The notes beneath the pieces are model-generated. The model saw only the letters and a list, made by a program, of their open reading frames with translations, was not told the DNA's origin and did not search any database. DNA of 64,000 nt, taken from the NCBI GenBank assembly GCA_036971715.1, contig JAVHJL010000006.1, forward strand, positions 806,001-870,000, written 5' to 3'. The DNA comes from Arthrobotrys musiformis. Taxonomy: Eukaryota > Ascomycota > Orbiliomycetes > Orbiliales > Orbiliaceae. Below are positions 45,478 through 57,651 of this stretch, piece after piece (within the stretch, counting starts at the first letter, position 1; each line of letters begins with the position of its first letter). The translations under genes were made by a program, and so were the position numbers.

Positions 45478-46743
45478 TCACGGGTTATTTTGGACTTCTG
45501 TATACTCCGGTGGCGGCGCATCATAGGCTGCATCTTGTTGTATGGCATTCATGGGCAGCATCGACTTTTCATTGGGAATGGGTCTCGGAACCGGAGGCAT
45601 CGCCGTAATAGTGGATGTCGGCTTCGGAGCGTCCCCGACAAAGGCTGGCAATAGCACCAACTCCCTCTCGAAGGTCTTCTTCCAAACCTCTCCAACACAC
45701 TCCAGCCAAATTTCCAGATCCAGCTGATATTTCCTCTTCAAATTCGCGGTGTGGAATGTGGGGACAAGTTGGTTCCCGACATCGTGTACGAAGTTTTCCG
45801 ACATCCAGTTTGTTAGGTCTACTTTATGTTGATAGCCATATTCGATTGGCATCGTCCGGGAATCCCAACCTCTTGAGCAGAGGTCCATTGATGTCATCTT
45901 TTTCTTGGTGGAAGTTTGAACCGCGAGCTCTGTTATGATTTGGAGTTTCGCTTCGGCCTTAAGAAGGTATATTCGAGGTGGAGTCTCGATACCATGGGAG
46001 TCGGGGAGAAGGTTGATTGATATCGAAGCAGGGATCTGTGCCCCCAGGGCAAGAGAGTTCGGCAGCTCTGCTCCGAGATCCACTAATATTTTGGGGTCTT
46101 GGAAGCCTTGGTGTACGTTCCCCAGAAAACTCGACAGCCTTTCCATCGCTGTTGGTTTGTAATGTTCCATACCTGGCCGTAGTTTGGGTGTCTGTAGTTG
46201 GAAGATGTGAGATGCAGGTGATGATGATACCAACGACAGATCATCAATAGGTGCCGCAGAAATATTTATTGTCTTTGTTTCGCTATCCCTTTTTGTGAAA
46301 ATAGTACCCTTATGAACTAGTTTCGCAATAACCTGATATTCAACCTTCGCAAACATATTGTCGTTTGGCAGTCCGAACGTAAAAGATGGAAGCAGTGATT
46401 GCGGCGCTATCGGCACATGTCGGGGTGCCATAGATTCATCCGGTGCCACGACCACAGTACCCGGGAGTTGAAAACTAAACGGATACTTCCCATCCGCAGC
46501 CGTTGTCGGTGGGGAGACTGTGAAATTGAATAGATTGTTCTTCTGTTGTAGCCTCGAGCCACCGACGACTTGGGCTTGTAGGGTGCCAGTGAATTCGATA
46601 GTGAGGCTCTTAATGGCCTCACGTGAAACATGTACTTTTACATGTCCGGATACAGTGTCGCCCGCTACGTACAGATTGATCCGGCTCCCGGGAATTCCTG
46701 CGAGGGGTCCCTTCGCGTCCAAGTTTATCTCCATAGGACCCAT
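45478..46743 (-). CDS. Arrestin-like trafficking adaptor, 421 aa
   Basis: This is a single open frame from ATG 46743. Residues 1 to about 160 have the arrestin N-terminal beta-sandwich pattern (GPLAGIPGSRINLYVAGDTV, GHVKVHV, IEFTGTLQAQV, YPFSFQLPG, LPSFTFGL, VEYQVIAKLV), and a second arrestin-C-like half continues to about residue 375. The Pro-rich tail ends with APPPEYTEVQ, a PPxY motif that in fungal alpha-arrestins recruits Rsp5/Nedd4-type ubiquitin ligases to membrane transporters and receptors. It should therefore steer endocytosis of a plasma-membrane protein (inference from family). The 5' leader at 46744-47015 holds an overlapping open frame that I take as chance. Confidence 0.85.
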   Translation of the reverse strand: MGPMEINLDAKGPLAGIPGSRINLYVAGDTVSGHVKVHVSREAIKSLTIEFTGTLQAQVVGGSRLQQKNNLFNFTVSPPTTAADGKYPFSFQLPGTVVVAPDESMAPRHVPIAPQSLLPSFTFGLPNDNMFAKVEYQVIAKLVHKGTIFTKRDSETKTINISAAPIDDLSLVSSSPASHIFQLQTPKLRPGMEHYKPTAMERLSSFLGNVHQGFQDPKILVDLGAELPNSLALGAQIPASISINLLPDSHGIETPPRIYLLKAEAKLQIITELAVQTSTKKKMTSMDLCSRGWDSRTMPIEYGYQHKVDLTNWMSENFVHDVGNQLVPTFHTANLKRKYQLDLEIWLECVGEVWKKTFERELVLLPAFVGDAPKPTSTITAMPPVPRPIPNEKSMLPMNAIQQDAAYDAPPPEYTEVQNNP

Positions 46744-48829
46744 GTCTGTGTTGTGAGTGTGGTATATTCTCTGCTGACAGGTTCTGAAGCCAGGGTCTCA
46801 GGATTCGAGTTGCAGATCCTAATATTGTTAAAGCATGAAGGCGCGGCGAAATTTACCAGAGGTTTCGAAAAATGAAAGGATTGATATATATTCGATGAGG
46901 GCCCAAGAAAGAGAAATATAAACAAGAGTTCCAGCAAGACTGAAATATGTTTCTTGGCCGGAGAATGCAACGAAGCATAACGTGATTCAATCTTCACCAT
47001 CCCAAAAAAAGTCACCGTAGCTTGCGCCGGAAAACATGAAGGTTTCGTTTGTCCGCGTCATCTGCCCGCTAACCAAGGTGGCGGTGCCTCTTGCCTACAA
47101 GGTGCAGTGCGAGGCATAAACTTGGTCACAAACGCACGGTTTTCCCCTCTTCATAATAATTCGGGGGAAATATTGTGTCAATCAGGAGATTTCTTTGTAT
47201 CCCGCGTTTGAAGTTTCGCGGAATTCGGTTTAATTTGAGGCTGCCGACATATTAATATTGCTAGCGTGTCGTACCTCGTATGCGCTCCCCTTACATAATG
47301 ACGTCTGCACCGGGTCGAGATCATATCGGCCCAGACAGCCCAACCAGCCAACACGGTGCTTTAGCATTCCAACTTCGGAAACTTATCTAATGTTACTATT
47401 GGTTTTACATTCTAGTCAGTAACAAATTTGAAAAATTTCGTGGGAACAATAGGTATATACTTAAGTACTTGTCTCGTACCTAGATTGTATATATCTTACT
47501 GAGACTTGAGGATTTACTTCTGCTCTGCCGGCACCCGACGCGAGGATTATGGTTAATTTGATGTTTCTATTTATATTAAGTTCGGTGTAACACCCCACCT
47601 CTCTTAATTAACGACGGCTCGAGCCAAGATGTGGATTTCAAGCCGACATACGTAAGCTATTATGAACTTGAAATATGCATGCGCTCATCTGGCCGTGAGC
47701 ATAAGCTTTCAAGAGGCTCGGTACCGGTCGGGACTTGGCGTTCCGGTTTCACAATTTTATCGAATTCGAGTGACAGAATCAAATTGTCTTCGTCAACCTG
47801 TTCCTGAATTGGTTGGTTGGCTGTTATGTAATCGAGGCCGCAAACATTGCCCTGCTCAGCATATCTTCAAACTACTAAATTATAAATCTAGACGCTGGTG
47901 ATATATAGGCCCGAGCTCGTGATAGTCGTACGCAACCAGTGCTGCCAGTACTGACAATTTTGGTGGTCTCGAATCCGGGCGCAAATTTCGGGATCAGACT
48001 AACATGCAAAGGATATATATTCAAACAAAAAATTTGAATAACAAGTCCGCAGGATGCAGGTCAACATGTCTTGATATGTTGGTAATCTAGCTTTGACAAG
48101 AAACTATGACAACTACAATCTATCTAATCGATATCGAATAATCCAATATTCCTTTCCTTGTCTCCTATCGTCGAAACATTTATTTACAATCCCACAAGGG
48201 AGATTTAGTAGATTCCGTATCGAGCTTCGGGGGACATGACACCACCATCTGAGCAGTGCAGTTTTGGGGCCAGTACCGAAGGTCAGGTACGGTTGCCTAT
48301 AAAATCGCAACGAATTGGCCAGCATTTTTTCGACTACACCCTTCATGAATAGATGTTTATGTTGGATTTCCGGCAGGTCCGACTCAGGAATCCATAGTTT
48401 AAAATACACTGCATATCAACGACCCCCAAAATTTCATATACCTGACACCCTCCAGCAGGGTTCTCGAGGGCCACAGGATCGCCCAATCCATTCGTCACGA
48501 TAGTTCATCGTTGTCCTCGCTCTAAATCTGAAGACACAACCCTTTTTTCCTAAATCCAACTGTCCCCCACTCTAACCAGGCCCACTCGTCAGGTTTCGGG
48601 CCAACAAATATTTACATCATGTGCGCCGGTCTATTATTGAAGGGGGATACACTAAGTCCGAACTACTGATTTCACCTGAGGTATATCGATATCAATGGCT
48701 ACAGATCTAGATATAAATGTGGCTGGTAGACCACGGCCTCTCAATTAACCTAGAACAACTCGATCCACATCCTTACTAGATTGCCACAATACCAAACTCT
48801 GAGTTGATATCGTGCAATCAATATTCACA
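46744..48829. other. Gene-poor region
   Basis: This is 2.1 kb with no supportable gene; frames are short and lack signals. A TATAAAT at about 48712-48718 lies 112-118 bases before the next ATG and is its likely TATA box. Confidence 0.4.
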
Positions 48830-49621
48830 ATGATTTTTCAATATTTTACTATTTTGTTGATTCTTCTAGGGTCCGCCACAACGGCCCCAGTTTCTAGGAA
48901 TACCCCAAGTGGTAAGGGAATACCCAGTGTTACCTTAGTTTCAGAAACAACGGCATACTATATATAAATTGCATCTTTAACTTTAAACCACCGTTCAATT
49001 TATAGATAAAGGGTTATACAGCTTGAAAGCACGGCAGACAGGCCACCAAGAGCATCTTGTCAATCTGGATGAAAAGACCCAGGAATTTTGGCTAGAAATG
49101 GCCTACGGGGATGCATTCTCTCACGGCGGCGTTTTCAAGAACCCCTTTACCGACCTCGACGGTATGCCGAAATACGAGGCTATCATGAAATTCATCGATT
49201 ATATGTTCCGTCCTCCAGTCCAAACTCTGGAAAAGGGAACTACCTACTTTGTTCCTCATGGGAAATGCCGGGTACTATACTGCAACGGCCAGAATTTCGG
49301 AATCAGCCTGTGTAGTCGAAGAAAGGGAGATGAAGCAGAAGTTTCTCTCACTAAAGAGGCTGTTGGCAATATTGTGTACGTGGAAACCCTTAGATTTTTT
49401 TAACGCTCCGAAGCTAACGATATACGATGGATTTCAGCAAAGAATGGGCGGAGGAGTTTAAATGGCAACGGGCGATGCCGCATTCCAAGGACGATGGTAA
49501 CTTCAAGACACCAATTTATGGAAGGAGTTTCTGGAGCGAGGACCCAGGCTGGAGTATAAACTTCGAAGAGTGCGGGAACACTCTTGTCAATTTCGATGAG
49601 GATGTTCTCCATGATACCTAA
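48830..49621 (+). CDS. Small secreted protein, 211 aa, three exons, unrecognised
   Basis: The exons are 48830-48911, 49006-49375 and 49438-49621, with matching phases 1 and 2; donors are GTAAGG and GTACGT, and the branch site GCTAAC precedes the last acceptor. The signal peptide is MIFQYFTILLILLGSATTA. The mature part starts near SDKGLYSLKARQTG. It includes KCRVLYCNGQNFGISLCSRR, a Cys pattern often seen in small secreted fungal proteins, and ends with a Trp/Phe-rich acidic stretch (YGRSFWSEDPGWSINFEECG). There is no transmembrane segment or GPI signal. I do not recognise a family. An effector or wall-associated role is conceivable but unsupported. Confidence 0.7.
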
Positions 49622-49929
49622 CGGCCTAGGTATATGCAGAAGACTCACGCTACGCACATACACCTGGTCTCGTTCCCAGCCTCACCCAGGGTGGCCCCAT
49701 ACACCCTATCTTGTTGAAATATACAACAATCTCGGGAGCTCTTTGTTTTGTTTACGATATGTCACGAATTCGAAATTTATGTCACGTACAATTGATTTAT
49801 GCTAGCCTTGTCGTTGATTCAACTCATAACATGTCAATCAAAAAAAATTCGAAGACCCCCCTTCCTCCCAAAATAATGCGCTAGATCCATAGAATTTATA
49901 TATAGAGATCTCGAGAGACCTCAGTATAT
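49622..49929. other. Convergent 3' region
   Basis: This is 308 bases between two convergent genes, AT-rich toward the right, with no further feature. Confidence 0.5.
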
Positions 49930-52236
49930 TCACTGAGTAATACTTTCAACTTGTTCGCTTTTGCCCGCCCCCATCTCCTCTCTCATAACCATCATTCGCT
50001 TTTCCGCGGATTGGTCTGCGATCTCCTGAACTTTGGCATCCAAGGTAGATTCACCTTTCTTAGTCTTCCAAGGCAAGGGACCTTCGTGAGAGAACAAGTA
50101 TTCGATTTCCTCTAGGGACTTGCCAGCAGTTTCGGGATATGTGAAGAAAGCTTGGACGGCAGCGCCCATACAGAGGACCCCAAAGACAATGAATGCTATA
50201 CCCCATGTTAGCACAATGGGAGGTCGTTTCATTCCTAAAAGCGCTTAAGAATGGTATCAGGGACTTACTTTTCCATGTGATATTTTTAAAGGCAGGTGGG
50301 ACAAATAAACCCAAAGCGAAATTAAAAATCCAGTTCGCTGTAGCAGCAAGGGCCATCTACGCATCACGGGGTCATGAGTCCTCAACCTTCGATCAATGCA
50401 AGTTGTAAAGGAAAAACCCACCCCTGTAGCTCTTGTCTCCAAACTCCAAACCTCTGCAGCGTATATCCATGCAACAGGTGCCAAGGTCAATGCGTATATA
50501 ACAATCAAGAGATAACAAAAGAATATAACAGCGTTGGCACGAGGACCGGTGACTCGAATCACCACGTTGGGATTATCGTACCCTAATTGGCCATCAGTAA
50601 GTGCGGGGTTCGAACATGTATTTATGGAGCTAACGTTGCAACATACATCCATCAGGGTTATACTCGCCGGCGCTTAGGAGGCCTGCGACAACGAAGTGGC
50701 AGATTCCCATGGATACAGCTCCCCAAATCAAGAGTCCACGGCGGCCGGTTCGGTCAATGAAAAAGAACATAATAGTTGTAAATATGATAAATATGGCGTA
50801 TTGGACACCTAACGCATATCTCTCATCAGTAACCAGGTCCCGGTTATAAGAGTTCCATGGGTCGTCGACCGTATTGGAAACCAACCTGAGGAGATAAGAT
50901 TAATATTTCCTGAGAGCCCGGCCCTGTTGAATTCGATAGCTATCAGTCAAAATCGCAGGACAAAAAAGCAATATGTCTTAAATCTCACTGACATCGAGAA
51001 TATGTAGACAACATAGTAGACCATAGCGTTCGCACCGCTCATCTGTTGCCAAGCTTGGACACTCATCCCAGCCAAAGTTCTTTTCCACATCCCACGCTTG
51101 ATAAACTTCTGCCAGCCGGGGCCGGCGGACCTCTCAGCTTCAAGTACGGTTGTAATTTCTTCCCATTCCGCGACTACCAGTGGGTCATCTATGTTCCCAT
51201 TCGCTTGGATCTTTGCGAGGTTATGGATGGCCTCTTCTTTTCGGCCAACCTTGGCAAGCCAGCGGGGTGATCGAGGAAGGAAGGGGATACCGATCATAAG
51301 AAGAACACAAGGTATAAACTGAGTTCCCCAAGCGAATCGAAAGGATGTGGTTGTTTTGGGACCACCAATGAAAGATGCACCATACTAAAAGAGCCATTAG
51401 TTAACGTGGTGATACCCTTTCCGGGCTAATTATAATACGCGTAGTCCATACGCCGATGAAAAACATAAATAAAATACCCCATTCTATAATTATATTCAAG
51501 GACAGGTCAGCCCAGTCACACCAACCACAAACTTTGGTTTCTGTATGTCTTACCAATCGCTAGTTGCTGAATGATGATTAAACTTCCTCGTTTTTCTTTT
51601 CTTGCGATTTCTGCAAGATAAACCGGAACTTGGGAGCTCGTAATCCCGACGGTGATGCCATTGATAATGCGACCAGCGATAAGCTGGCCAACGTTCTGGA
51701 CAGATACTTGCACTGCCGTTCTGTAAATGCCCAAAAATTTAGTCTACCCCGAATGCAAAAAGGTTTGATGTGTAATATAATATTTGAATCCTCAAGCCAG
51801 CTTACCCAATGAGCCAAAAGATACATGCAACAAATATTGAGTCTCTGCGTCCAATTTTATCTGAAAGAGGCCCTGCAGCGAGCGAACCCAACACGGAACC
51901 CGCAGCCAAAGCACTGCCAATGGCGCCCTGTAATACACCAGACGGGTTGTTGAAGTACCATTTGTATTGTTCAGTTCCAATAATTGCCGACATGGATGAA
52001 ATATCGAACCCTGTAAACAGCGTCGTATCAATTACTCTGCAATGTAGGTGTAGCTTGCTCGCCGTATCGACAACTTACCAAACAGCATCCCACCTAAAAT
52101 ACATTTCCAGATGTTAGTTCTCCGCTGATGAATCTATTCCAACGAACATTAGGTTACGACACCAAGAGTGGATGCTCGAACCTATTGTGGCTATAATTGC
52201 CAGGAAATAAGTGTTGTAAATCTTAGGTAGCGCCAT
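49930..52236 (-). CDS. MFS sugar transporter, 539 aa, ten exons with a 15-base microexon
   Basis: The exons on the minus strand are 52236-52182, 52093-52079, 52010-51806, 51720-51554, 51483-51452, 51384-50993, 50885-50647, 50582-50422, 50356-50269 and 50195-49930. All nine junctions are in phase, and the joined sequence restores sugar-porter motifs. These are GGMLFGFDISSMSAIIGT in helix 1, DKIGRRDS, the loop PRSPRWLAKVGRKEEA, WQQMSGANAMVYYVVYIF, DRTGRRG, and the C-terminal FFTYPETAGKSLEEIE. Twelve membrane helices are expected in the plasma membrane, probably importing hexose or another monosaccharide by proton symport; the substrate cannot be read. The usual PESP motif of the central loop is PRSP here. 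The minus strand has an AT-rich TATA-like stretch near 52375-52364. Confidence 0.9.
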
Positions 52237-54613
52237 TTTCTCGTCCCTCTCATAAGCTTCGTACCAAACGTACGAATCAATGCGGTATAAGCTGTCTTAA
52301 AGAAAGTTAAGTTTCTCGCAAATCTAGCTATACTTTTACGATCAAGGGCGATGCTGAAGGGAAAATATATATAAATCCGATCCTTTACCGCGAAAACCCA
52401 TGGGCCCCCGACGTGTGGTGACATTTACACCATATGCACATGAACTTAGATGGCTACGAATACAAACTTCAACGCCATTCAACAATATAACTCAGTTTTA
52501 AGGTTTACACCCATAATTCGTGACGATCTGCACTGCATGTAGTGCTACTGTCGACTCAGCGTTACAATTCACATGTGGCAATCCAAGGGTTTCTCGATAT
52601 ACTTTCCATTGGTACGAAGCCGAGTTCCATGAAGTTTGATATCAAACATAGGAAGGAGTGAATCTCGGCATCGAATTTCGGGTTCAGTTTGGAGGGAGAC
52701 TAAGGTTTGCGCTGACCACAGCACGACTTCGTCTGAAGTTCACCGGCTAAGATGCACCGTTGTAGATTAGATTGACCCACTTTCATTGCCGCTGTCACTG
52801 CGGGGTATTTCCAGCATGTGGAGAGATAACTTACCGGTTTCTTCAATCACGGAGTCCCTTGGAACCTTTAGATTAATTTATCCATGGTTGTGTAACCCGC
52901 CATCCGTATCATAATTGCATGACGGAGGAATTTTTCCGTGCCCGCACATGAAAGCTTTATAAATGTTGCATTTTGGGGGCAACCCGACTGGCCAGGATCT
53001 TCGCATAACTTACGCGATAGGGGACTGCGGGTGGCTGTATTCGCTTCCACACTTCGGCTTGACGGGAGCCTAGTGGCTATTTTGGCTAAATGCTCTTCTA
53101 TGCTTGTTGTCTTCAAAGTTCGCCCATGGGGAAAATTACTTGGAAGCTCGAATAAGACAGGATTTCTATAGCCCTCGCTCTAGACCCATAATATGGACCA
53201 GGAGTGCCGTACTCGAAAGCAGTGTTAAATAATAAATAAGGCAGATCAAACATGAGTGATCGAGCCTCTGTACTCGTCACGAGCGATTCGATACGAACTC
53301 GTGGATTATCAGGCGAGTTTCCCATGTCCGGAGAGTCTGTGGCCGAACCCCTGGTCTTCCATGCCCGCTTATAGGCCTTGATAGCCTATCTCATTCTCAT
53401 ATTTGTATACGTCAACTTTCGTTGATTCAATTTAATCGCTTATATGTATACGTATCGACATCATGACGACTTTCGCGATCACACTTCAAAATTTTGGCAA
53501 CAACGTACAACCCTTCAAGGCGCAAAGGTTGCGGACCTACTAACGATAGTCTCACTGGAAGCTGGGCTAGTGGAAAAGAGAAACGTAACAAGCCGGCTTT
53601 CTTTCGTAAATTTAGATATTCCCCATAGTTAGCTATTACGACTCTTAGAACTCTATGCGGGGATCAATAATTAAATAGATGCATGTTCGCTTCCATATAT
53701 ATATGGCCAACAGGTTTGGTTACGAGACTGTGGCCAACATTACAACAACTTTTACGTTAGGTTTCCAAAAACCCAACATGCAACATCGATCGAGAAAATA
53801 GATCCTCCGCGCCGGCCTCCTTCTCTCTCTTAGAAAAATCGAGTTTGGAAAAACCCACCCACTTTCCCTCTTACGATTTTCCATATCTAGCAGGTACAGG
53901 TTATCCTGCCATGTTTCAGGATGTTCTATTAGCCCGTGAAGATCCGGCTGCAAGCGTCCCACGACTTTGCAACAACACACAGTGGATCTTTGGTTGCATA
54001 GCCACCTACAAGTGACCTCCCACAGCCGGAAGGCATTACCAGTTATGGCTGGAAGGAACGATAGCATAATAAAGACAGCAAAAAATATTTTTCCTGTCCG
54101 GAGTTGGAATGTCGAAGGCAGCTATCCCAACTATACTTTATAGAATCAGTTGCTTCCACTTGTCTATAATGCCACGCAGCCGTAGGAAGGCGCGCGCGCG
54201 TGCCGGATATCGGATAGCCACAAGATCTCACCTAAATTTGACAGCTTGTTCGGTTCGTCGATTCTTAAGCTATATATGTGCCTATAGCAATTCTTCGCAA
54301 CGTGCTAAATCTAGTGTTTGAGTTAGGAGGGCCTATATATAAACCTGCTGTGCCATCCTGAGGGCGTGAGGCACGGACCGATATATATATATATATATAA
54401 AACATCGACCTCTGGCGCTCATAACCCCCGCCGCAAACTACCAGGGTCAGCTAATCGACTAAACATTACCCCCAGGCACTCATTTAAAAACTTGGTCCCC
54501 AATCCTTCCAGTTGCGATATTTAAGGCGTCCCGAATTCCGACCACAAATCTTGCGGGAAATCCTCTTTCAAACTTCTCGAACAAATAGCTTCCATAGACC
54601 GTCGACCATCAAA
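52237..54613. other. Gene-poor region
   Basis: This is 2.4 kb without supportable coding sequence. A short CG-alternating run lies near 54190-54200. An AT dinucleotide run at about 54381-54398, ending in TATATAAAA, could be the TATA element of the next gene. Confidence 0.4.
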
Positions 54614-55120
54614 ATGTTGTTCAATCCCTTGTTAATTTTGGCAACCTTCAGCCTTGCCCCGCTTTCAGAATCGCGGCCAATAACTCAGTCAACAATCCCT
54701 GGGTTTAAACTCAGCTATAAAAACCTCAGCATTCTACCAAACACCAACAGTAGAATCAAAGTAACTGGAAACGATACAACTTCCAACACCCCGGCCACTT
54801 GCGCCGCACTATGCGCATCCAATCCGTCCTGTCGGTCTTTTTTGATATACACCGAACTCCATATACCGAGCAACGGCCCAAAAGCCTGCCAATATTACTC
54901 AGAGCCCGACCCATATCATAGCTATGACGAGACTCAGTTTCATGTTCAGGTGAAAGAACTATCTGGGTACCGAAGAGATAGTTCCGCGGGTACGAAAGTC
55001 ATCACGATGGAAAGCCTGTCGACTATCGGCGACAAATCTAAGGGAAGGACACCGCCTTCACTCAAATCCCCTACAAGACCAACCAAAGATCGCAAGGAAG
55101 CAACTTCTACGAGTTCCTAG
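54614..55120 (+). CDS. Secreted apple/PAN-like protein, 168 aa
   Basis: ATG 54614 (context atcaaaATG) begins MLFNPLLILATFSLAPLSES, a signal peptide. The central part (TCAALCASNPSCRSFLIYTE, then KACQYYSEP) has the C-x3-C-x5-C pattern followed by SFLIY-type strands of an apple/PAN-like module, a fold used in extracellular protein or carbohydrate binding. The 50-residue tail is Lys/Ser/Thr/Pro-rich and looks disordered. An open frame extends upstream to 54512 without a better start. A last exon cannot be excluded. The domain call is moderate; secretion is well supported. Confidence 0.6.
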   Translation: MLFNPLLILATFSLAPLSESRPITQSTIPGFKLSYKNLSILPNTNSRIKVTGNDTTSNTPATCAALCASNPSCRSFLIYTELHIPSNGPKACQYYSEPDPYHSYDETQFHVQVKELSGYRRDSSAGTKVITMESLSTIGDKSKGRTPPSLKSPTRPTKDRKEATSTSS

Positions 55121-56588
55121 TTACGAGAAGTGGGAGACAGTCGATTTTACCTCGAGAATAAATCCTACACAATTGTACAATCTAGCCACCAGGCGGCAAA
55201 AAGGATTACCAACCATTACAATATTTTTTCGCCTTAAGCACGCATTGGCTGCTGCTCCCTCGTGCCACTTATAGTTACTGCCGCTTCCTTGGGAAATACT
55301 GGCGACAAACCTAAGTGCGACCCTTCTATCCAGACTGAACCTTTTCCCCCTCCCGCTTTCTTCAGAATAAATTTCTTTAATGTGTAATTAACTTGGTTAT
55401 ATACGCTGCGCTAAAAAAAAAAAAAAAAAAGGCGTTAATTGATACGGTATGAATAATTGTTTTGAAAGTCGTCGTAGGACGGTGTGACATCGTCAAATTT
55501 GAATGGAAGGGGCATCAGGGCAGCAACTTACTCTATAAGTCTTACTTGACCAGTCTTCAAAAACGTCGTTTCCTCAGATCCACAGGGTAACATCTAATAT
55601 ATAAGTACTTATGTAACAGAATATTAATACTCGGCAGGATACTGCCAAGACACCGGGCCGAGTATACTCCCAAGTTATATTTTTTTTCCCAAATTTCGCC
55701 AGAAACAATCTTCAAAGATACCAAAATTTTCTGCGTTGGAGATGTGTTATTATTATCTCATCCCTCGGTTTGTTTTAAAGGCACGAGCAGAGAACGCAGC
55801 CCCGGCGCCCCTGTTTCGAATCGCTTTGAAAAATCCGAAACTGAGCCTGGAGGAATGGACTGGAAGGCGGTTCATGAGTCCAGGAACCTCCTATCGGATT
55901 CAACCAATGGAAACATCGATGAGACAGAAGACTCCCCCAGTTGAAACCGCTCAACAACAGTTTTGATCTCCATCTTCGGCCCGCTTCAGAAGCTTGGGTG
56001 AGTTTATCCATGACAGGCACAAATCGGTCGGCCAAAGTTCCCGAGAAAAACCCTCAGGAACCAAGGAACGTTTGATCAAGAAGCTTGACCGGACAAAGCA
56101 GCTGTGGCGCCTTGGCCTGTCATTTACAGGTTACATTATGACGCTGCAGTGCCGTATCCTCCTGCAGAACTAAACATCCACCAGACGTCTACTATTCATA
56201 GCCCCTGGTTTGTTTCCATTCAGCCCACAGCTTCATTCATCCTCAGCTCAAGTTTCCCCCTTCGGTCCTAGCGCGTTCCCAACTGAAGTCCATGAATGGC
56301 CAGCTTTGCGACCCACTTTCGCTGTGATGCGACGTGATATGCTTCTAATGGTGTGCTTCTAACGGAATTGGAGCTCGTATCTTCTTATCCGATCTTTTAT
56401 GCTGGGCATGCCGCTTGGTGTATATAGCTCAACCGATTCCCTCAGCCTCCGAAATTTTTTTGTTGAAATATTCTATCGCCACATTTAATTTTTGTTTCTC
56501 CGGCCGTTTATATTGGAGTCTCCTTCGCCTTGCGCTCACGGTTTTATCGCATCAAGTAATTCTCGACGAGAAAAATTCACTATCAACG
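55121..56588. other. Intergenic with an 18-A run
   Basis: A run of 18 A lies at 55413-55430. Overlapping open frames of 62-86 codons at 55736-56035 on both strands have no start or splice support. The right end is the leader of the next gene. Confidence 0.4.
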
Positions 56589-57651
56589 ATGCGCTGGTTA
56601 AAATCATTGGCGGTTTGCGTGGGGGCAGCGGCGGGTCTCACGAGAGCCGCAGTTCCGGAGGCACTTTCTGAGGCCTTTGTATCCGGAATGACCTTGTCAG
56701 TCAAGTTCGGTGATACTAATGTCCAAGACGATAGCACGACGTCGACTAGATGTGAGTATCTATCTCCACCTTCGTTAAAACAGATATTACCATTTATGAT
56801 ATGTAGACTGATTGATTTCTACAAAAGCGATCACTTCGTCGCCTATATTTACCTTGAACTCGCCGAATGTCAAAATCCCAGACAACACAAGATACACTAT
56901 AATTCTCATGGATATCACCAATTCGAGAAACCCCACGACAGAAGCAGTGCTACATTATGCAGCCTCAAATCTGCGTGCGCCGCGACCCGATGGTGGGGAT
57001 TTGATTTTTGGGACTGTGAATTTTGAATATATACCCCCAGCGACAATTACCGAAAATGCGGACTATCTTTTTCTAGTGTATGCGCAGCTTGACGGCGACA
57101 TCGAGCTCAACCTGCAGAGTGTGCCGGAACCTGGCGACGACCGCTTATTCAGCGTGAATATTTTCCGCCAAGATAATCTTTTCCAACTTGCGGATACTGG
57201 GACTGGGTTTACTGTCCTACCCGCCGTGGCTAGCAATACTAGCACGACATCTTCGTCCTTGAGTACGACTTCGTTCACGTTTCCAAACACTACCACCACA
57301 TTCAGCTCTTCGATTCCCAGCAGCACTCCTGAGGAGACAAGCACAATCCCATCAAATACTACTACCACTTCTAGCAGCAGTGAAAGCAGCACTACCTCGG
57401 AATTCACCCCGCCACCTCAACCCCAGGAGCCAAGCACTTCATACCTTACACTCTCCGTCAGTGGATCAACAAGAACTGTCGTTTACACCGCACCTAATGA
57501 CCCCGGATCAACGCTCGGTCCTTCACAGACTACCACCACTGCAGACCCGTCTTTGATAACGAACGAGCCAAGTGCTGCTCCTAAGACTGTCGTTTCGGGT
57601 GTTGCTATGACTCTTCTAGGGCTTTACATCGCCCTTTTCATATTCATATAA
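56589..57651 (+). CDS. GPI-anchored PEBP-like protein, 328 aa
   Basis: Exon 1 is 56589-56751, the intron 56752-56827 (GTGAGT donor, CAAAAG acceptor), exon 2 56828-57651. The signal peptide is MRWLKSLAVCVGAAAGLTRA. Residues about 30-210 resemble phosphatidylethanolamine-binding proteins: TRYTIILMDITNSRNPTTEA, VLHYAASNLR, VNFEYIPPATITENADYLFL and VYAQ follow the family order of D-x-D-like, LHW-like and PP-containing strands, although the usual metal/ligand pocket residues are only partly kept. A Ser/Thr-rich stalk of about 90 residues follows. The end is a hydrophobic tail (VAMTLLGLYIALFIFI) typical of a GPI signal. It should be displayed on the cell surface; ligand and role are unknown. Confidence 0.75.
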
